A DNA stretch of 64,000 bases, from positions 2,170,001 through 2,234,000 of the forward strand of contig JACATO010002204.1 of the NCBI GenBank assembly GCA_018389105.1, written 5' to 3'. This document shows, piece by piece, positions 48,617-60,255 of the stretch. The translations under genes and the position numbers were made by a program. The stretch is from Nautilus pompilius. Taxonomy: Eukaryota > Mollusca > Cephalopoda > Nautilida > Nautilidae. The notes under the pieces are model-generated. The model was not told the DNA's origin and did not search any database. It saw only the letters and a list, made by a program, of their open reading frames with translations. Within the stretch, counting starts at the first letter, position 1. The number at the start of each line of letters is the position of its first letter.

Positions 48617-50800
48617 TTAAAAGGCGGTGCTCATTGACCACAGTTCTCTGGCGTAAGACACCCTGTGAGACCACTCATGGTAATTGGTCAGGGCGAGAAA
48701 GCGACAGGTGTTGTCCTTTCTTGGCTGACTTTTCCACAAACGAAGTTTAGTTTGAAATCGCTTCAGTCCGTTCAGGTGACTTGTAATGTCCACTAAGAAT
48801 CTAGAACCACCGATCACTTTTCAATTCTGACGCTGATTTCCCCCCTTCATTTCCACGAAAATTAGCGCATCATCTTTCAAGTCGTAAAAGCGTTTTAGCA
48901 TATTCCCCCTGCCAAACCAAAATACTTCACACTAGGAGGCCAGACTCAGATTATAAATCCTTCAGGAATTCTTGAAATTGTCGATGATTAAGTCCTCAAG
49001 CTATGATAAAATTAATTCAAGAAACAACTGAAAGCACTGACTAATTCTGATGGATTTTGAACACAAACTCTGTTGATGTATAACAAAGTGGAAGATGACT
49101 TGTTGAGATGTATAAATGTTCGGGGACATCACTTAGTCTTTTACCCGAAAGACCAGACCTGACTTACCGCCTACCATGGCGGCTGCGCCATCAGTTCAGT
49201 CACCACATAGTTTTTTTTTTTCAAAACTCAATGAAAAAAAAGTGTCTATATAGCAAATTTCGGCATTTAGAATATGTCATCTTCAGTTGTGATGTCCTTC
49301 ACAGCTTGCAGCCCCAACATTTCTTTAGTAATGTCAAAATCTGCATCAACTCCATGTATAAATGCTGCTCGGTGAGCGACATCGGTTATACCGGCCTTTC
49401 GTCAAGGGCCAATGAAAGGCCTCAAACTTTGCTCAGTGTCGTCGGTGCGATCTGAGAGGCTTCGGTCAAAATCTGCATCAACTCCATGTATAAATGCTGC
49501 TCGGTGAGCGACATCGGTTATACCGGCCTTTCGTCAAGGGCCAATGAAAGGCCTCAAACTTTGCTCAGCGTCGTCGGTGCGATCTGAGAGGCTTCGGTCA
49601 AAATCTGCATCAACTCCATGTATAAATGCTGCTCGGTGAGCGACATCGGTTATACCGGCCTTTCGTCAAGGGCCAATGAAAGGCCTCAAACTTTGCTCAG
49701 CGTCGTCGGTGCGATCTGAGAGGCTTCGGTCAAAATCTGCATCAACTCCATGTATAAATGCTGCTCGGTGAGCGACATCGGTTATACCGGCCTTTCGTCA
49801 AGGGCCAATGAAAGGCCTCAAACTTTGCTCAGCGTCGTCGGTGCGATCTGAGAGGCTTCGGTCAAAATCTGCATCAACTCCATGTATAAATGCTGCTCGG
49901 TGAGCGACATCGGTTATACCGGCCTTTCGTCAAGGGCCAATGAAAGGCCTCAAACTTTGCTCAGCGTCGTCGGTGCGGTCTGAGAGGCTTCGGTCAAAAT
50001 CTGCATCAACTCCATGTATAAATGCTGCTCGGTGAGCGACATCGGTTATACCGGCCTTTCGTCAAGGGCCAATGAAAGGCCTCAAACTTTGCTCAGCGTC
50101 GTCGGTGCGATCTGAGAGGCTTCGGTCAAAATCTGCATCAACTCCATGTATAAATGCTGCTCGGTGAGCGACATCGGTTATACCGGCCTTTCGTCAAGGG
50201 CCAATGAAAGGCCTCAAACTTTGCTCAGCGTCGTCGGTGCGATCTGAGAGGCTTCGGTCAAAATCTGCATCAACTCCATGTATAAATGCTGCTCGGTGAG
50301 CGACATCGGTTATACCGGCCTTTCGTCAAGGGCCAATGAAAGGCCTCAAACTTTGCTCAGCGTCGTCGGTGCGGTCTGAGAGGCTTCGGTCAAAATCTGC
50401 ATCAACTCCATGTATAAATGCTGCTCGGTGAGCGACATCGGTTATACCGGCCTTTCGTCAAGGGCCAATGAAAGGCCTCAAACTTTGCTCAGCGTCGTCG
50501 GTGCGATCTGAGAGGCTTCGTGCCAGAGGCTGTCGTTTTTGATTTTCTTTCTGAACACAGTCTGCTCATCACTTCACTGGTACATTCCTTTACTAATTCG
50601 CCACCTGAAAACAGTTTATTGTTTGTATAATCTTACAACTTACTACACATCATGTATAGTATTTTCTGCCGCTGTGATTTATGTTTGTAAAAATTGTCGT
50701 GCAAAACCACCGTTCTTCAGTGTTTCTTTCTTTTTTCATCTGATTTTTGCAATTTGTCCCGAGACGTAATGTCGCTTTAGCTTGTATTCTTTAAGAACAG
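48617..50800 (-). pseudogene. hAT transposase fossil (GTF2IRD2/FAM200-like), hAT-C
   Basis: The minus strand, read from high to low coordinates, gives a hAT transposase in order. VLKEYKLKRHY (50766-50798) is the second half of a BED finger. After a TTTTCAG acceptor-like site, GELVKECTSEVMSRLCSE (about 50545-50600) follows. LSLALDE then ITDVAHRAAFIHGVDADFD, the first catalytic Asp segment, lies within the nine-fold repeat at 49333-50520. ITKEMLGLQAVKDITTEDDI (49275-49334) continues out of the array. Next come DGAAAMVGGKSGLVF (about 49146-49192), FHFVIHQQSLCSKSI (about 49050-49095), MLKRFYDLKDDALIFVEMKG (about 48842-48901) and FLVDITSHLN (about 48768-48800). Many stops and frameshifts separate the blocks. 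The lineage is the one domesticated in vertebrates as GTF2IRD2 and FAM200. The true 3' end was not found. Confidence 0.85.
49333..50520 (-). repeat. Nine 132-bp tandem copies of an hAT transposase segment
   Basis: Exactly nine head-to-tail units of 132 bp (9 x 132 = 1,188 bp), starting at 49333, 49465, 49597 and every 132 bp to 50389. Units are almost identical. The visible differences are GCTCAGTGTCG in unit 1 against GCTCAGCGTCG elsewhere, and GCGGTCTGAG in units 5 and 8 against GCGATCTGAG. On the minus strand each unit encodes LSLALDE, containing the first catalytic Asp, and after a frame change ITDVAHRAAFIHGVDADFD. The array sits in place within the transposase fossil. 132 is a multiple of three, but each unit carries a frameshift and stop, so it is not coding. 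Low divergence implies recent expansion or homogenisation. Confidence 0.97.
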
Positions 50801-53595
50801 ATAGCGATTCTGAACGTATCAGACAAACAGGAGAACCTTTCACTAGTATAAAGAAGTACTCACCTGTCCATCTTGACGCCCGCCATTTTTTTCAACCACA
50901 AGCAATGGCGAAACATTCACTTACGTTAACAGCTTTTTATCAAAAAACTGTTCAGAGTTTGTTTTTTTTTAAAAGGCGATGGTAATACAAAATAACTTGT
51001 ATTCGTACTCGCTTTTATCTAGAATTGTCAGGTCGTACACTAACAACAACAATATGGAATAAGATACCGAGGACTTGCGTGGTTGCAGAGCTGGTCCTTA
51101 GTGTTTGTTTTTCCGGTTGACTTCCTGTCGACGCTGAACCTTTCACTTGTAGCAGTGAGTTTGGTTACATGAGACTTACGGAACTTCTTGGGAAATACAT
51201 TTTATATGACTTCTGGTATTTATAATAATAGATACGTAAAATACTGAACAAAATATCACAGGAGCAAACTAAATATTAATAGGTTTCCACTGCATCCAGT
51301 GGTGTCCATAACCCCCCGCTACCTTAGATGAAAGACGCTTGGCTAAAATGTGTAAATAAGCTATAAACGTCGTCGCTAATTGCAACCAGGTGCCAATCAG
51401 CCAGCTGCTCACCAGAGGTTACATCAGGTCCAGCAGAGGACTTGACGATTAAATGCTGGATAGGTGAGTAACAGAGACTACACCATATGTCAAGAATTCC
51501 GATTCAAAGCGTAAAAGATGGGGGGGACAGAGGACGAGCACTAACTCGTCGAGCAGCCATCGTTCTTGCAAAGCCGCTGCTGATAGCGAAACCGCGTAGT
51601 CATGGCGATGGTGCGCTTGCCTCGAGGCGCTTTGGTCTACATTTGGCAGGCTTCCAGCTGAATGAGGGTGAGCGCAGGCGCATGCGCTGCCAGAAGCTCC
51701 TGATATAGTCAAACCTGAAGAGCAGTAGCCCTTGAAAAGCACTTCAAAGTTTCTACTCAAACACGTAGTGAAAGGCTTCACCGAAGCGGAAGCAATAATC
51801 ACTGTTTTCTGGAAACGAGGCTCACTGGCGTTGTCTTCGAATACCCTCATTATTACGCTACCTGAATTTACACGTTTGTTTTCATTTCACTCTTATTCAA
51901 CAATTAACGTTATTCCACTACCATTAGTCTGAAGAAAAAAAGTGTTTGGGGGCTGCCTCTTCTTAAAGAGCAAAATAAATATATGGAGTAGATGAAGAAA
52001 TATTGTCCTTGCTGCGTCTGCGCATCTAAAGAAACATTCCGAATAAATGGCTCGAGGAACCAACAGAAACCTGGCGTCATCGTTATTACAACGTCATAGA
52101 TATCGTCTTACATGTGGTTGGATTATTGAGAGCGATCCCTGCTTTTCCAGAATGTTTTTCTAATAATTTGACCTTCAACCTTTTTGTGAGGTGTTATTTT
52201 ACATCAGATGAGAAATATTTTATTAAAATCGATTTCCATTTATTTGCCCTATCTGCTGTCTACCTGTTTTGTTGTTGTTGCTTTCATATCATCGTACGTA
52301 TCGGTTAACGAAGATCATTTATAAGCAATTTATGCTTTTAACCTCACCCACCTGTGTCATATGATGCGTGACGTCACAAAGATGATGGAACACGCCAGAG
52401 ATTTGGAACGTCAGTGCTAAACTGGACTTTTTGACAGGAGAGCGGGCATGGTGGACTCGGCCTTATAGTTTAAAATGTTTTGTTTTTTTTCGTTTTAAGA
52501 TACACTTCAAGTCTCATTATTAGAGTTAAAAATGTAACTACCTATCACTTTAAAAAATGTGAAAAGGAGGTTGGTTGTGCTTCTAAAGTTTCGTATCCGT
52601 TTAAGCTTGGATATCATTATTTCACGCGAGGAGAAAGAGAGAGAAAGAACCCAGCTCCCGGCCCAGGTGACGGCAACATTATTAATCACTAGTCAAGTTC
52701 TCCGCTGACGGCTTCATTAAAACCGTCCACTAATGAATAGTAATTTGTGAGCATGGAAAACCGCCCCTTACCGACGCCGGCCACTGGTGTCGCGGCCAGA
52801 AGAGCAGCTACGTTTCAACTGTCACGAATTATTATTTTTTTTTAAAAAAAAAAATGTTTTACCTCGAAATAGGCCGGGACTGAGGTTTGTAGCGAGAGAC
52901 CGGTTCGTGGGAACGACATCTGGCGGCTATCAAGGTGTTTACGAGCCGGACAATTGCAGAAGCTTGATCTTTGTCTGACCTTAAAGCTTAATAACGTTTC
53001 CCAATAAAGTGTGTAAGGGGCAGAGGGGGTTCATACAGACAACTATTACTAGATAAAATAATTTGGGCTAAAAAATAAAAAAAAAAGTCACTTCTGGCTC
53101 TGTAGAGAAAATTGGCGAGTTAATTCAGGGGAGGGGGAGAAATAACATACAGAACAAAGGAAAACACAAATACAAGAGCACAGATAATGGTAAGAAAAGA
53201 TGATAATTCTAGCAAAACGCCCAAGCTCCGCTCTCTGGCGCTTTGCATTAATAACGTTTATTTACTGGTACTTGGCCGTGTGTACAGTACATTATTTAGG
53301 GTAGGAAGTTAGTAATTTAAAACTCCCTAGGGAACATCGACCGAGTTATTTAGAAATGATATGCAAACCCGATAACACCCCCCACACGACGAACAGCAGG
53401 CAGTTTGTTAGTAGGATTTTGGTGCTAATTATATATTATTAACCGCTGGTTTATTTATCAGTAGTAGTGGGAACCGGCTTGCTGGGAATGTCACGACGGA
53501 AGCCGACGTTCGACGCGTTCTTGCGAGACTCAGATTTTTTTTTTCTTTGTGCGCGTGCAGGAAAAGAACGGCTGGTTAACAGTAGCAACCGTCAT
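50801..53595. other. Noncoding DNA, no recognised gene
   Basis: No gene was recognised. GACAGGAGAGCGGGCATGG at 52433-52451 partly matches the dispersed repeat block at 1743-1759. CAGTGGTGTCCATAACCCCC at 51298-51317 resembles an hAT terminus, but no partner end was found. Confidence 0.4.
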
Positions 53596-53646
53596 CCCTC
53601 TCTCTCCCTCTCTCCCTCTCTCTCTCCCTCTCTCTTTGCTGCTGAC

Positions 53647-53681
<35 letters not shown>

Positions 53682-54089
53682 AGCCTCTCTCTCTCTCTCC
53701 TCCTCTCCCTTTCTCTCTCTCTCTCTCGGCCCCCTCTCTCCCTCTCTCTTTGCTGACGTCATCTCTCTCTCTACTGACGTCATCTCTATGTTTCTCTCTC
53801 TGTGCTGACATCTTCTCTCTCTCTCCCTCTCTCCTTCTCTTTGCTGACGTCATCTCTCTCTCTCCCTCTCTCCCTCTCTCTTTGCTGACGTCATCTCTCT
53901 CTCTCTCCCTCTCTCCCTCTCTCTTTGCTGACATCTCTCTCTCTCTCTCCCTCTCTCCTTCTCTTTGCTGACGTCATCTCTCTCTCTCCCCCTCTCCCTC
54001 TCTCTCTCTCTCTCCCCCTCTCTCCCTCTCTCTTTGCTGACGTCATCTCTCTCTCTCTCTCTCTCTCTTTGCTGACGTCATCTCTCTCA
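53596..54089. repeat. CT array with eight perfect TGACGTCA palindromes
   Basis: A CT-rich array (CTCTCCCTCTCT and similar) of 494 bp interrupted by CTTTGCTGACGTCATCTCTC. Perfect TGACGTCA octamers lie at 53643, 53754, 53775, 53845, 53886, 53969, 54038 and 54073. Two further spacers, near 53804 and 53927, carry TGACATC instead. Spacing varies from 21 to 111 bp. TGACGTCA is the full CREB/ATF palindrome. Frames across the array are Ser/Leu or Arg/Glu artefacts. Confidence 0.95.
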
Positions 54090-54522
54090 TACCGAAAGCA
54101 CGTGATAACCGAGATTTCCATCTATTTTCTCTGGTAGGGGCCGGTCAGTCTCAATGCCGCGTGGCCGTCGATCTTTCGCAGACTGTATATCTTATGCGTG
54201 GAATGATGTATCTGATTAGGGAGGAAAGCGTAACCACTTATATTCATTAAATTCTAACAGTCGCATTGCGTTTTTTAAGTATGAAACGATTTAAAAAGTA
54301 TTACAACGCGAAATTTCTGTAATCTACTTTGATAAGTAAATATTACATTCACTTGATTTCTCAGATTGATTCAAAATCTAAAAATCTTTTTTATGTTTTA
54401 ATTTTTTTAAAAGCAACAAAACTTCAGATCGTTTTTCAGTTTCTTTAATTATTCCAACAAGAGATTTGTGTTAAATAAACTGGTACAAAAATAATTTTAA
54501 AAAATATATTTTTTTTTTTTTA
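54090..54522. other. A/T-rich noncoding DNA
   Basis: Nothing was recognised. A poly(T) run lies directly upstream of the SINE start. Confidence 0.4.
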
Positions 54523-54824
54523 GAGAGGCGTGGTAGTCCAGTGGTTAGCCTGTCCGAGTTCTCCTTCGATGGGAGCGGTTCGGCGTGGTTTCTTTTCCAT
54601 CTTCTTCTCCAGCCGATCACGTGGGTTTCCTCTAACCGTGGCACTACGCTCCTTTACCGGAACCTTGTAGACGTTGGTGTGCCAACGAAAACCTAATTTT
54701 TACGGTAATCTCCCCCACCACAAACACAAAAAAAGGCTCCCTAAGACAAAGACGACGAAAGTCTCCCTATAAATGGTAGATTTTAAATTTTAGATTTCAC
54801 TATTCTATTTTTATTATTATTATT
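54523..54824 (+). mobile_element. tRNA-derived SINE, copy 2
   Basis: The head reads GGCGTGGTAGTCCAGTGGTT then AGCCTGTC, a good pol III A box of tRNA type, followed by a B-box-like GGAGCGGTTCGGCGTGG. The body has CACGTGGGTTTCCTCTAAC and ACCTTGTAGACGTTGGTGTG, shared in order with the SINE at 7105-7457. The unit ends in a (TTA)n tail of about five units. Boundaries are approximate. Confidence 0.72.
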
Positions 54825-55448
54825 GATCGATGCGGGAACGGAAAACTAGTTGTTTTTTTTTAAAAAAATTATATACTCTTTTTTGTTGTTGGTGTTTCCA
54901 TGTCATCCTTCACAATGAAAGTCTGATGGCGTCGTTAGGTTATTTCTGTTTCCGGTGTCACGGAACGATGGTTCCTGGTCGGATAAAAGCCGGACTCGCG
55001 GGATTAAACACAGCTTTCTCTGACAACTGCAGCGATATCTGCGCAAGAGAGGTTGTTTCTCGAGAGATTCATCCCAGGAGGAGACTTCCCTCTCTACAAA
55101 CCCCCCTTTTTTCCTTTTCTTTTCGCTTCTTGGTGGTATCTCCCCTACCATTGAAATTTGTCCCAAGGAACAAACAGTTTCCCAAAAAGAGTTATCGCTA
55201 CCCCCCAAAAAATTTCTTTTAAGGATTTAAGGAAATTAATAAGTGTGAATATTTATTTTATATTTTATAGAAATGATAACATAATAAATGTAAAAACTAG
55301 ATATATTTGAACAAGTTACATTAAAAATTTTATCTGTGACGTAACCTACTCCGGATAACTGGGGAAATGATATTTACACGTGACTCTCTCGGATGAGCTC
55401 ATTTCTCTGGATAGTGTATTTCTTTCTATTGCTCTTTTATTTTTTTAA
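54825..55448. other. Noncoding DNA, nothing recognised
   Basis: No gene was recognised. A 130-codon plus frame (54830-55222) overlaps a 101-codon minus frame. Neither has a known motif. Confidence 0.4.
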
Positions 55449-55602
55449 GAATTGGCGTAAACCTTGAACAGTTTACCTTTCTGTGCCAGAACATCGTGCA
55501 CAGTAGATACGCCAATATTAAATTCATTCACGATAAGTTTGCGAGACTCACCTCCCTTTTATTCGGCGAATAATATCTACCTTTCGTTGTTCTTAGCTCT
55601 GT
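55449..55602 (-). pseudogene. Tigger/pogo transposase N-terminal fossil
   Basis: The minus strand reads KVDIIRRI (about 55578-55601), then after a small frameshift GGESRKLIVNEFNIGVSTVH and DVLAQKGKLFKVYANS. This is the centromere-protein-B-type helix-turn-helix that starts pogo/Tigger transposases (typical form KVxIIRRIExGExxxxIAxEFNIGxSTVxDIxKxKEKLxxF). The rest of the DDE transposase is absent or unreadable. It may belong to the same family as the MITE at 41794-42348, but no shared termini were seen around it. Confidence 0.8.
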
Positions 55603-56942
55603 TGTCTGTGGGGGCTACGGCGAACTCCATGACAGGAAATATAGACCCTCGAATCATGAATCCGGTTCAGAACCGATTGGGAGGATAAGAACAGATAATC
55701 GGGGGTTTCAGATGTTTGACGTTTGGATAAACGGACTTTTACTGTTGTTTTTTTTTGAGAAATGCACTCAAAAGGAATTTAATTCTTTGAAAATCCGAAG
55801 AATTAATTCAGTGTATACGAACAAAAGAATAAAATAGTCTGCTGTTTTCCTTTTTTAAAAGTAATTTTGCACGACAAGAGCGTATTATGATAACTCTAGT
55901 GTATTTTGCTACAGCACGACAAGGTAGAGACTCGTGCCTGTCAAACGTAGAAGAGGCTCAGCCCCGTCACATTCCCCCTAAATGATGGTCTTTGGGTTTT
56001 ATAAAATCGATTCCCCGCTTAAAAATGCACATTTGATATTATTCAAGGTGGACATTTAGAGCAAATCCTCTTCACTGTATAATCGTGGAACTCTAAGTGA
56101 GGTCTTGGATGAAGCCCTTGATTACGGGAAGAATGTAGTAGAATCGCGAGGCAGTACAAGGGTGCATCAATCTATGCGAAGAAAGGTTTTCTATTTGGTG
56201 CAGCGATAGGTGAGCCCCTTTCAAGCTTCAGTGAATCGTGCTTTCTTTATTTTGGCTTCAGAAGGCTAGAATCCCGCATGTTTGGAGGGGCGGTAGCCAG
56301 CCAGGGATATGAGCCTACATTAATCCGGAGAACTTGCCCTTTTCTCACAGCAGCTTCAGATGAGTCAGACACACATAAATCCAAAACTCCCTGGAAACGC
56401 ACTTGCTACCATCCTGCAAGATCGACAAGACAGCTCGTCACCATCAGTGAACAGCACGACAGACTCGCATCACTGCCATTGGACTCTGCACCGGAAGATC
56501 AGTTAGTGCCAGGAGAATAATTAGAAACATTCTGAAAGTCAACCAGGACATGAACAATGGGAGAACAAACTCTTGACAATGCGCATTCACGAAGATTGTA
56601 CAGACGGACTTGATTTAATTAAGGTTTGTGACTGGCCAGGAACATGGATTATCTATCTCTAGCCAATTTTCTCTGACACCAAAATTAAATGCAATTTTTG
56701 TTTCAGAACGACTACAAAATAATGGATGCTTATCCTATTTATGACATGCACGTATATCCATAAAATCTGTCTTGTCAGAATGGCGAATATTTACTCATTA
56801 AAAGTCTTTTCAAAATGTATTCTGATAATAATTTACAGTCTTATCTCAACGGAGGGAGCGCCTACCTAGGGCCCCCACCACTTTTAAACTCAGTCTTAAG
56901 GGTCTAGAGACTAGTTCCGAATGGCAGACGGTTCGTCTTTAC
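55603..56942. other. Noncoding DNA, nothing recognised
   Basis: No gene or known repeat was recognised. A frame of 80 codons at 56278-56520 has no identifiable motif. Confidence 0.4.
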
Positions 56943-57930
56943 AGGGGTCTGAATGAGCCGTAGACTTCCTTCCGTCCAGGTATACTGTAGCCTACAGTAA
57001 CAGTTAGGGAGCGTTTATAGGGGTCTGAAAGAGCCGTAGACTTCCTTCCGTCCAGGTATACTGTAGCCTACAGTAACAGTTAGGGAGCGTTTATAGGGGT
57101 CAGAATGAGCCGTAGACTTCCTTCCGTCCAGGTATACTGTAGCCTACAGTAACAGTTAGGGAGCGTTTATAGGGGTCTGAAAGAGCCGTAGACTTCCTTC
57201 CGTCCAGGTATACTGTAGCCTACAGTAACAGTTAGGGAGCGTTTATAGGGGTCTGAAAGAGCCGTAGACTTCCTTCCGTCCAGGTATACTGTAGCCTACA
57301 GTAACAGTTAGGGAGCGTTTATAGGGGTCTGAAAGAGCCGTAGACTTCCTTCCGTCCAGGTATACTGTAGCCTACAGTAACAGTTAGGGAGCGTTTATAG
57401 GGGTCAGAATGAGCCGTAGACTTCCTTCCGTCCAGGTATACTGTAGCCTACAGTAACAGTTAGGGAGCGTTTATAGGGGTCTGAAAGAGCCGTAGACTTC
57501 CTTCCGTCCAGGTATACTGTAGCCTACAGTAACAGTTAGGGAGCGTTTATAGGGGTCTGAAAGAGCCGTAGACTTCCTTCCGTCCAGGTATACTGTAGCC
57601 TACAGTAACAGTTAGGGAGCGTTTATAGGGGTCAGAATGAGCCGTAGACTTCCTTCCGTCCAGGTATACTGTAGCCTACAGTAACAGTTAGGGAGCGTTT
57701 ATAGGGGTCAGAATGAGCCGTAGACTTCCTTCCGTCCAGGTATACTGTAGCCTACAGTAACAGTTAGGGAGCGTTTATAGGGGTCAGAATGAGCCGTAGA
57801 CTTCCTTCCGTCCAGGTATACTGTAGCCTACAGTAACAGTTAGGGAGCGTTTATAGGGGTCAGAATGAGCCGTAGACTTCCTTCCGTCCAGGTATACTGT
57901 AGCCTACAGTAACAGTTAGGGAGCGTTCTT
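56943..57930. repeat. 13-copy 76-bp satellite with a hairpin per unit
   Basis: Thirteen units at exact 76-bp spacing from 56943, the last one slightly short. Each contains TACTGTAGCCTACAGTA, an inverted repeat with 8-bp arms around a single C, then ACAGTTAGGGAGCG. Units fall into two types by GTCTGAAAGAGCC or GTCAGAATGAGCC; unit 1 is mixed. From unit 2 the order is A B A A A B A A B B B B. Otherwise units are nearly identical. The array is noncoding in all frames. Confidence 0.96.
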
Positions 57931-59798
57931 TATCTAAGCTGAAGACTTCATGCCCCTCTGTAAATAACCATACCTAAAAACTAAAACAACCAGAAAATTG
58001 CGCTCATCCGTAGCCTGGGGCCGGAGTTATTAAACGGCGAGAGTGGACCTTCGGCATGAAAAGCTAGCATATCGCTGGCCAACAGGAAATGAATGCGGAA
58101 TACTTAATGGCAGCTGATAGGCATCATTAAAAGAAAATAAGGCGAACACGTAACCAGCCGTCTCCTTCAATCGTTTTCAAAAGAATTTAACACCGTGAAC
58201 GTCAGTTTAGAAACAAATTATTGCTTAGTTCGACAATGAATTATTGCAGGTTCTTTCTCTCTACAGCTAATATTACAATACAGTCCAACTTTAACAAAAA
58301 CTTCGCTTTGTTTTCCCTCGGTCAAACCCTATTCACACAATCAGCCTGCATTTTGTCGGCAGACACTGGCACCAAGCATTACACTTCCTGCTGCTACATT
58401 ACCCCATTTACCATCCTAAGTCACACACACATATACGAGAGAGGTATATAATATTTATTTTGACTAATCAGCCCCTATCGAAGGGGGTCACAATACATAC
58501 TGCGCCCTTTTCTGATTCATGACAGACCGCACTCCCTCAGCCATTAACGGCTCCAACGCCGAAAATTTCAGGGTTAAATGAAATTCCAGACACCAAATCT
58601 TGCGAAGCCAGTTATTGGTTTTGATTAATTCAGCGTAGTTTTTTCCTTCTTTTCCCTTTTTGTTTTGGTGAGCGGCTAGAAGGGAATAATAGGGTCTGCC
58701 AGCAGTGGAGCCGCTCTGAGAACCGTTCAGTGACGGTGTCGACAGCCATTAAAATACCCTGGTACTTCCGGCTTTCACGGAAGTTGCGCAATAGCGTATT
58801 AGCACGAAAGATGAATTAAAAAAGAAAACACTTTTCAAAAAATGACAAGAAACAAGAAACAACGGCTTAGATACTTATACTATTACTCGAAGAAACAATA
58901 TATATATATATATATATAGCGCGTTTGTTCCATTTGAATGGCTTCCAGGTAACAGGTTTACAATTTTTCTGTTGGAACATTCCTCTCCATAACACATGGC
59001 TGAGCACAAAGCTCCACGGCAGACCGGTTATGCTCATCAGCATGGCGTGGAATAAAATTAGCATCAGTAGACAAGGCGATCATCCATTTACTTTCTTTGA
59101 TAAACAAAAAGCATAAATAACATTTTGTTTCGGACCCTAGGCGGGGCCTAGGCGTACTTACATCAGCACAATGTTTTGACTTCTACAGGTTCTTTACTGA
59201 TCACAAAGCAAGGTTTTCCACACGAAATCAAATTGGAATTTCTTAAATTTATTAACAATTCTATGTAATGAATATTTAAAAAGGAAATTTTACTGTAAAA
59301 ATTTCATTGTTGATAATTGATTATTCGATAAGCTATTCAGAAAGCGGCAACATTAGTCCGCTCAACTCTTATATATGCACTTCCATTTAATCGTTAAGAA
59401 TAATCAACCGCTCGCACGGTTCGGTTGATACCTGTATACCTTGGTATTGTCATACAAAAAGTAATTTACGACGAGGGGTTCTGCTGCTGCAGTTTTTGTC
59501 CTTGGGAGAAAGAAGGCGACAAGTACAGGTCACGGTGCTCTAGGAGATGTGAACGGCTATCAGAAGCTAAAGTCGGCCCCGATAAAAATCGCCCGGCAGA
59601 TCTTATCTCAGAGCCACGAAGCCCAGAAATGCTGGCTTCTTATTTTTCCCCCGCCAAAGGTCGACGGTGTCGGAAAAGATCTGACGACGCGCGAAGATTA
59701 GAGCGAGGAGAAATAAATCTGGGCTCAGCCAAACTTATTTGTCTGTTAGTAAACTGAAGAATTATTCGGTTAAAAATTTTCTTTTTTTTTGAAATTTT
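57931..59798. other. Noncoding DNA, no recognised gene
   Basis: No gene was recognised. It contains (TA)n at 58897-58918. The 110-codon frame at 59425-59757 has no known motif. Confidence 0.4.
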
Positions 59799-59896
59799 TT
59801 ATGTGTCCCAAGATTATGTATACACTAGTAAACAAAGGCATATATTGGTAGACGTAAATGTTTGCTTTATATGCCGGACACCTCAAACGTGATAGA

Positions 59897-60215
59897 TTAC
59901 AATAAGCGCTCAAAATGTCCGCCAACGGCATCCAAGCACGGCGTCTAGCAACAGAGCGACACCTAGCGGCACACGTTCTCATAGGAATAGCTTTAGAAGC
60001 ACTAAGAATTCTCTGTTGGAGTTCGCGGTTGATAGCTGGTTTTGTAGCGCATCTTGTTCTTCAACACACCACAAGGAAAAATCTTGTACATTTTTTCCAC
60101 CCACTGAAGCACCTAACGTCAGTGGTGTGCTGTCGTGCGGACGGCACCGTCATCCGTGAACTCCCGAATTGCACATATCTTAACGTTGAGAGAAAACACA
60201 CCTTTGTACGGTAGC
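59897..60215 (-). pseudogene. Tc1/mariner-superfamily transposase C-terminal fossil
   Basis: The minus strand reads INRELQQRILSASKAIPMRT (about 59977-60036) and a basic RRSVARR-like stretch. After a frameshift, CLDAVGGHFERLL (59900-59938) follows. GGHFEHLL is the characteristic C-terminus of a large group of IS630/Tc1/mariner-like transposases in arthropods and other invertebrates. The catalytic DDE/D part is missing. Outside the fossil, GTATACACTAGTAAAC (59817-59832) and the minus-strand GTGTACACTTACTTTCG (60219-60235) look like degraded inverted termini, suggesting a short deleted element of about 450 bp. Confidence 0.72.
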
Positions 60216-60255
60216 GTACGAAAGTAAGTGTACACCATTTTAAAGCACCTTGTAT

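Noticed and set aside
49333..50520. CRISPR-like array
   Set aside because: Units are contiguous 132-bp copies with no unique spacers, in a eukaryotic transposon.
51298..51317. hAT terminus CAGTGGTGTCC
   Set aside because: No matching opposite end or target duplication was found.
53467..54137. Ser/Leu and Arg/Glu repeat proteins on both strands
   Set aside because: Translations of the CT/CRE array.
54523..54600. Functional tRNA gene
   Set aside because: The A box is good, but the B box is degraded and the body matches another SINE copy.
56943..57930. CRISPR array, because of short palindromic repeats
   Set aside because: The whole 76-bp unit repeats and there are no variable spacers.
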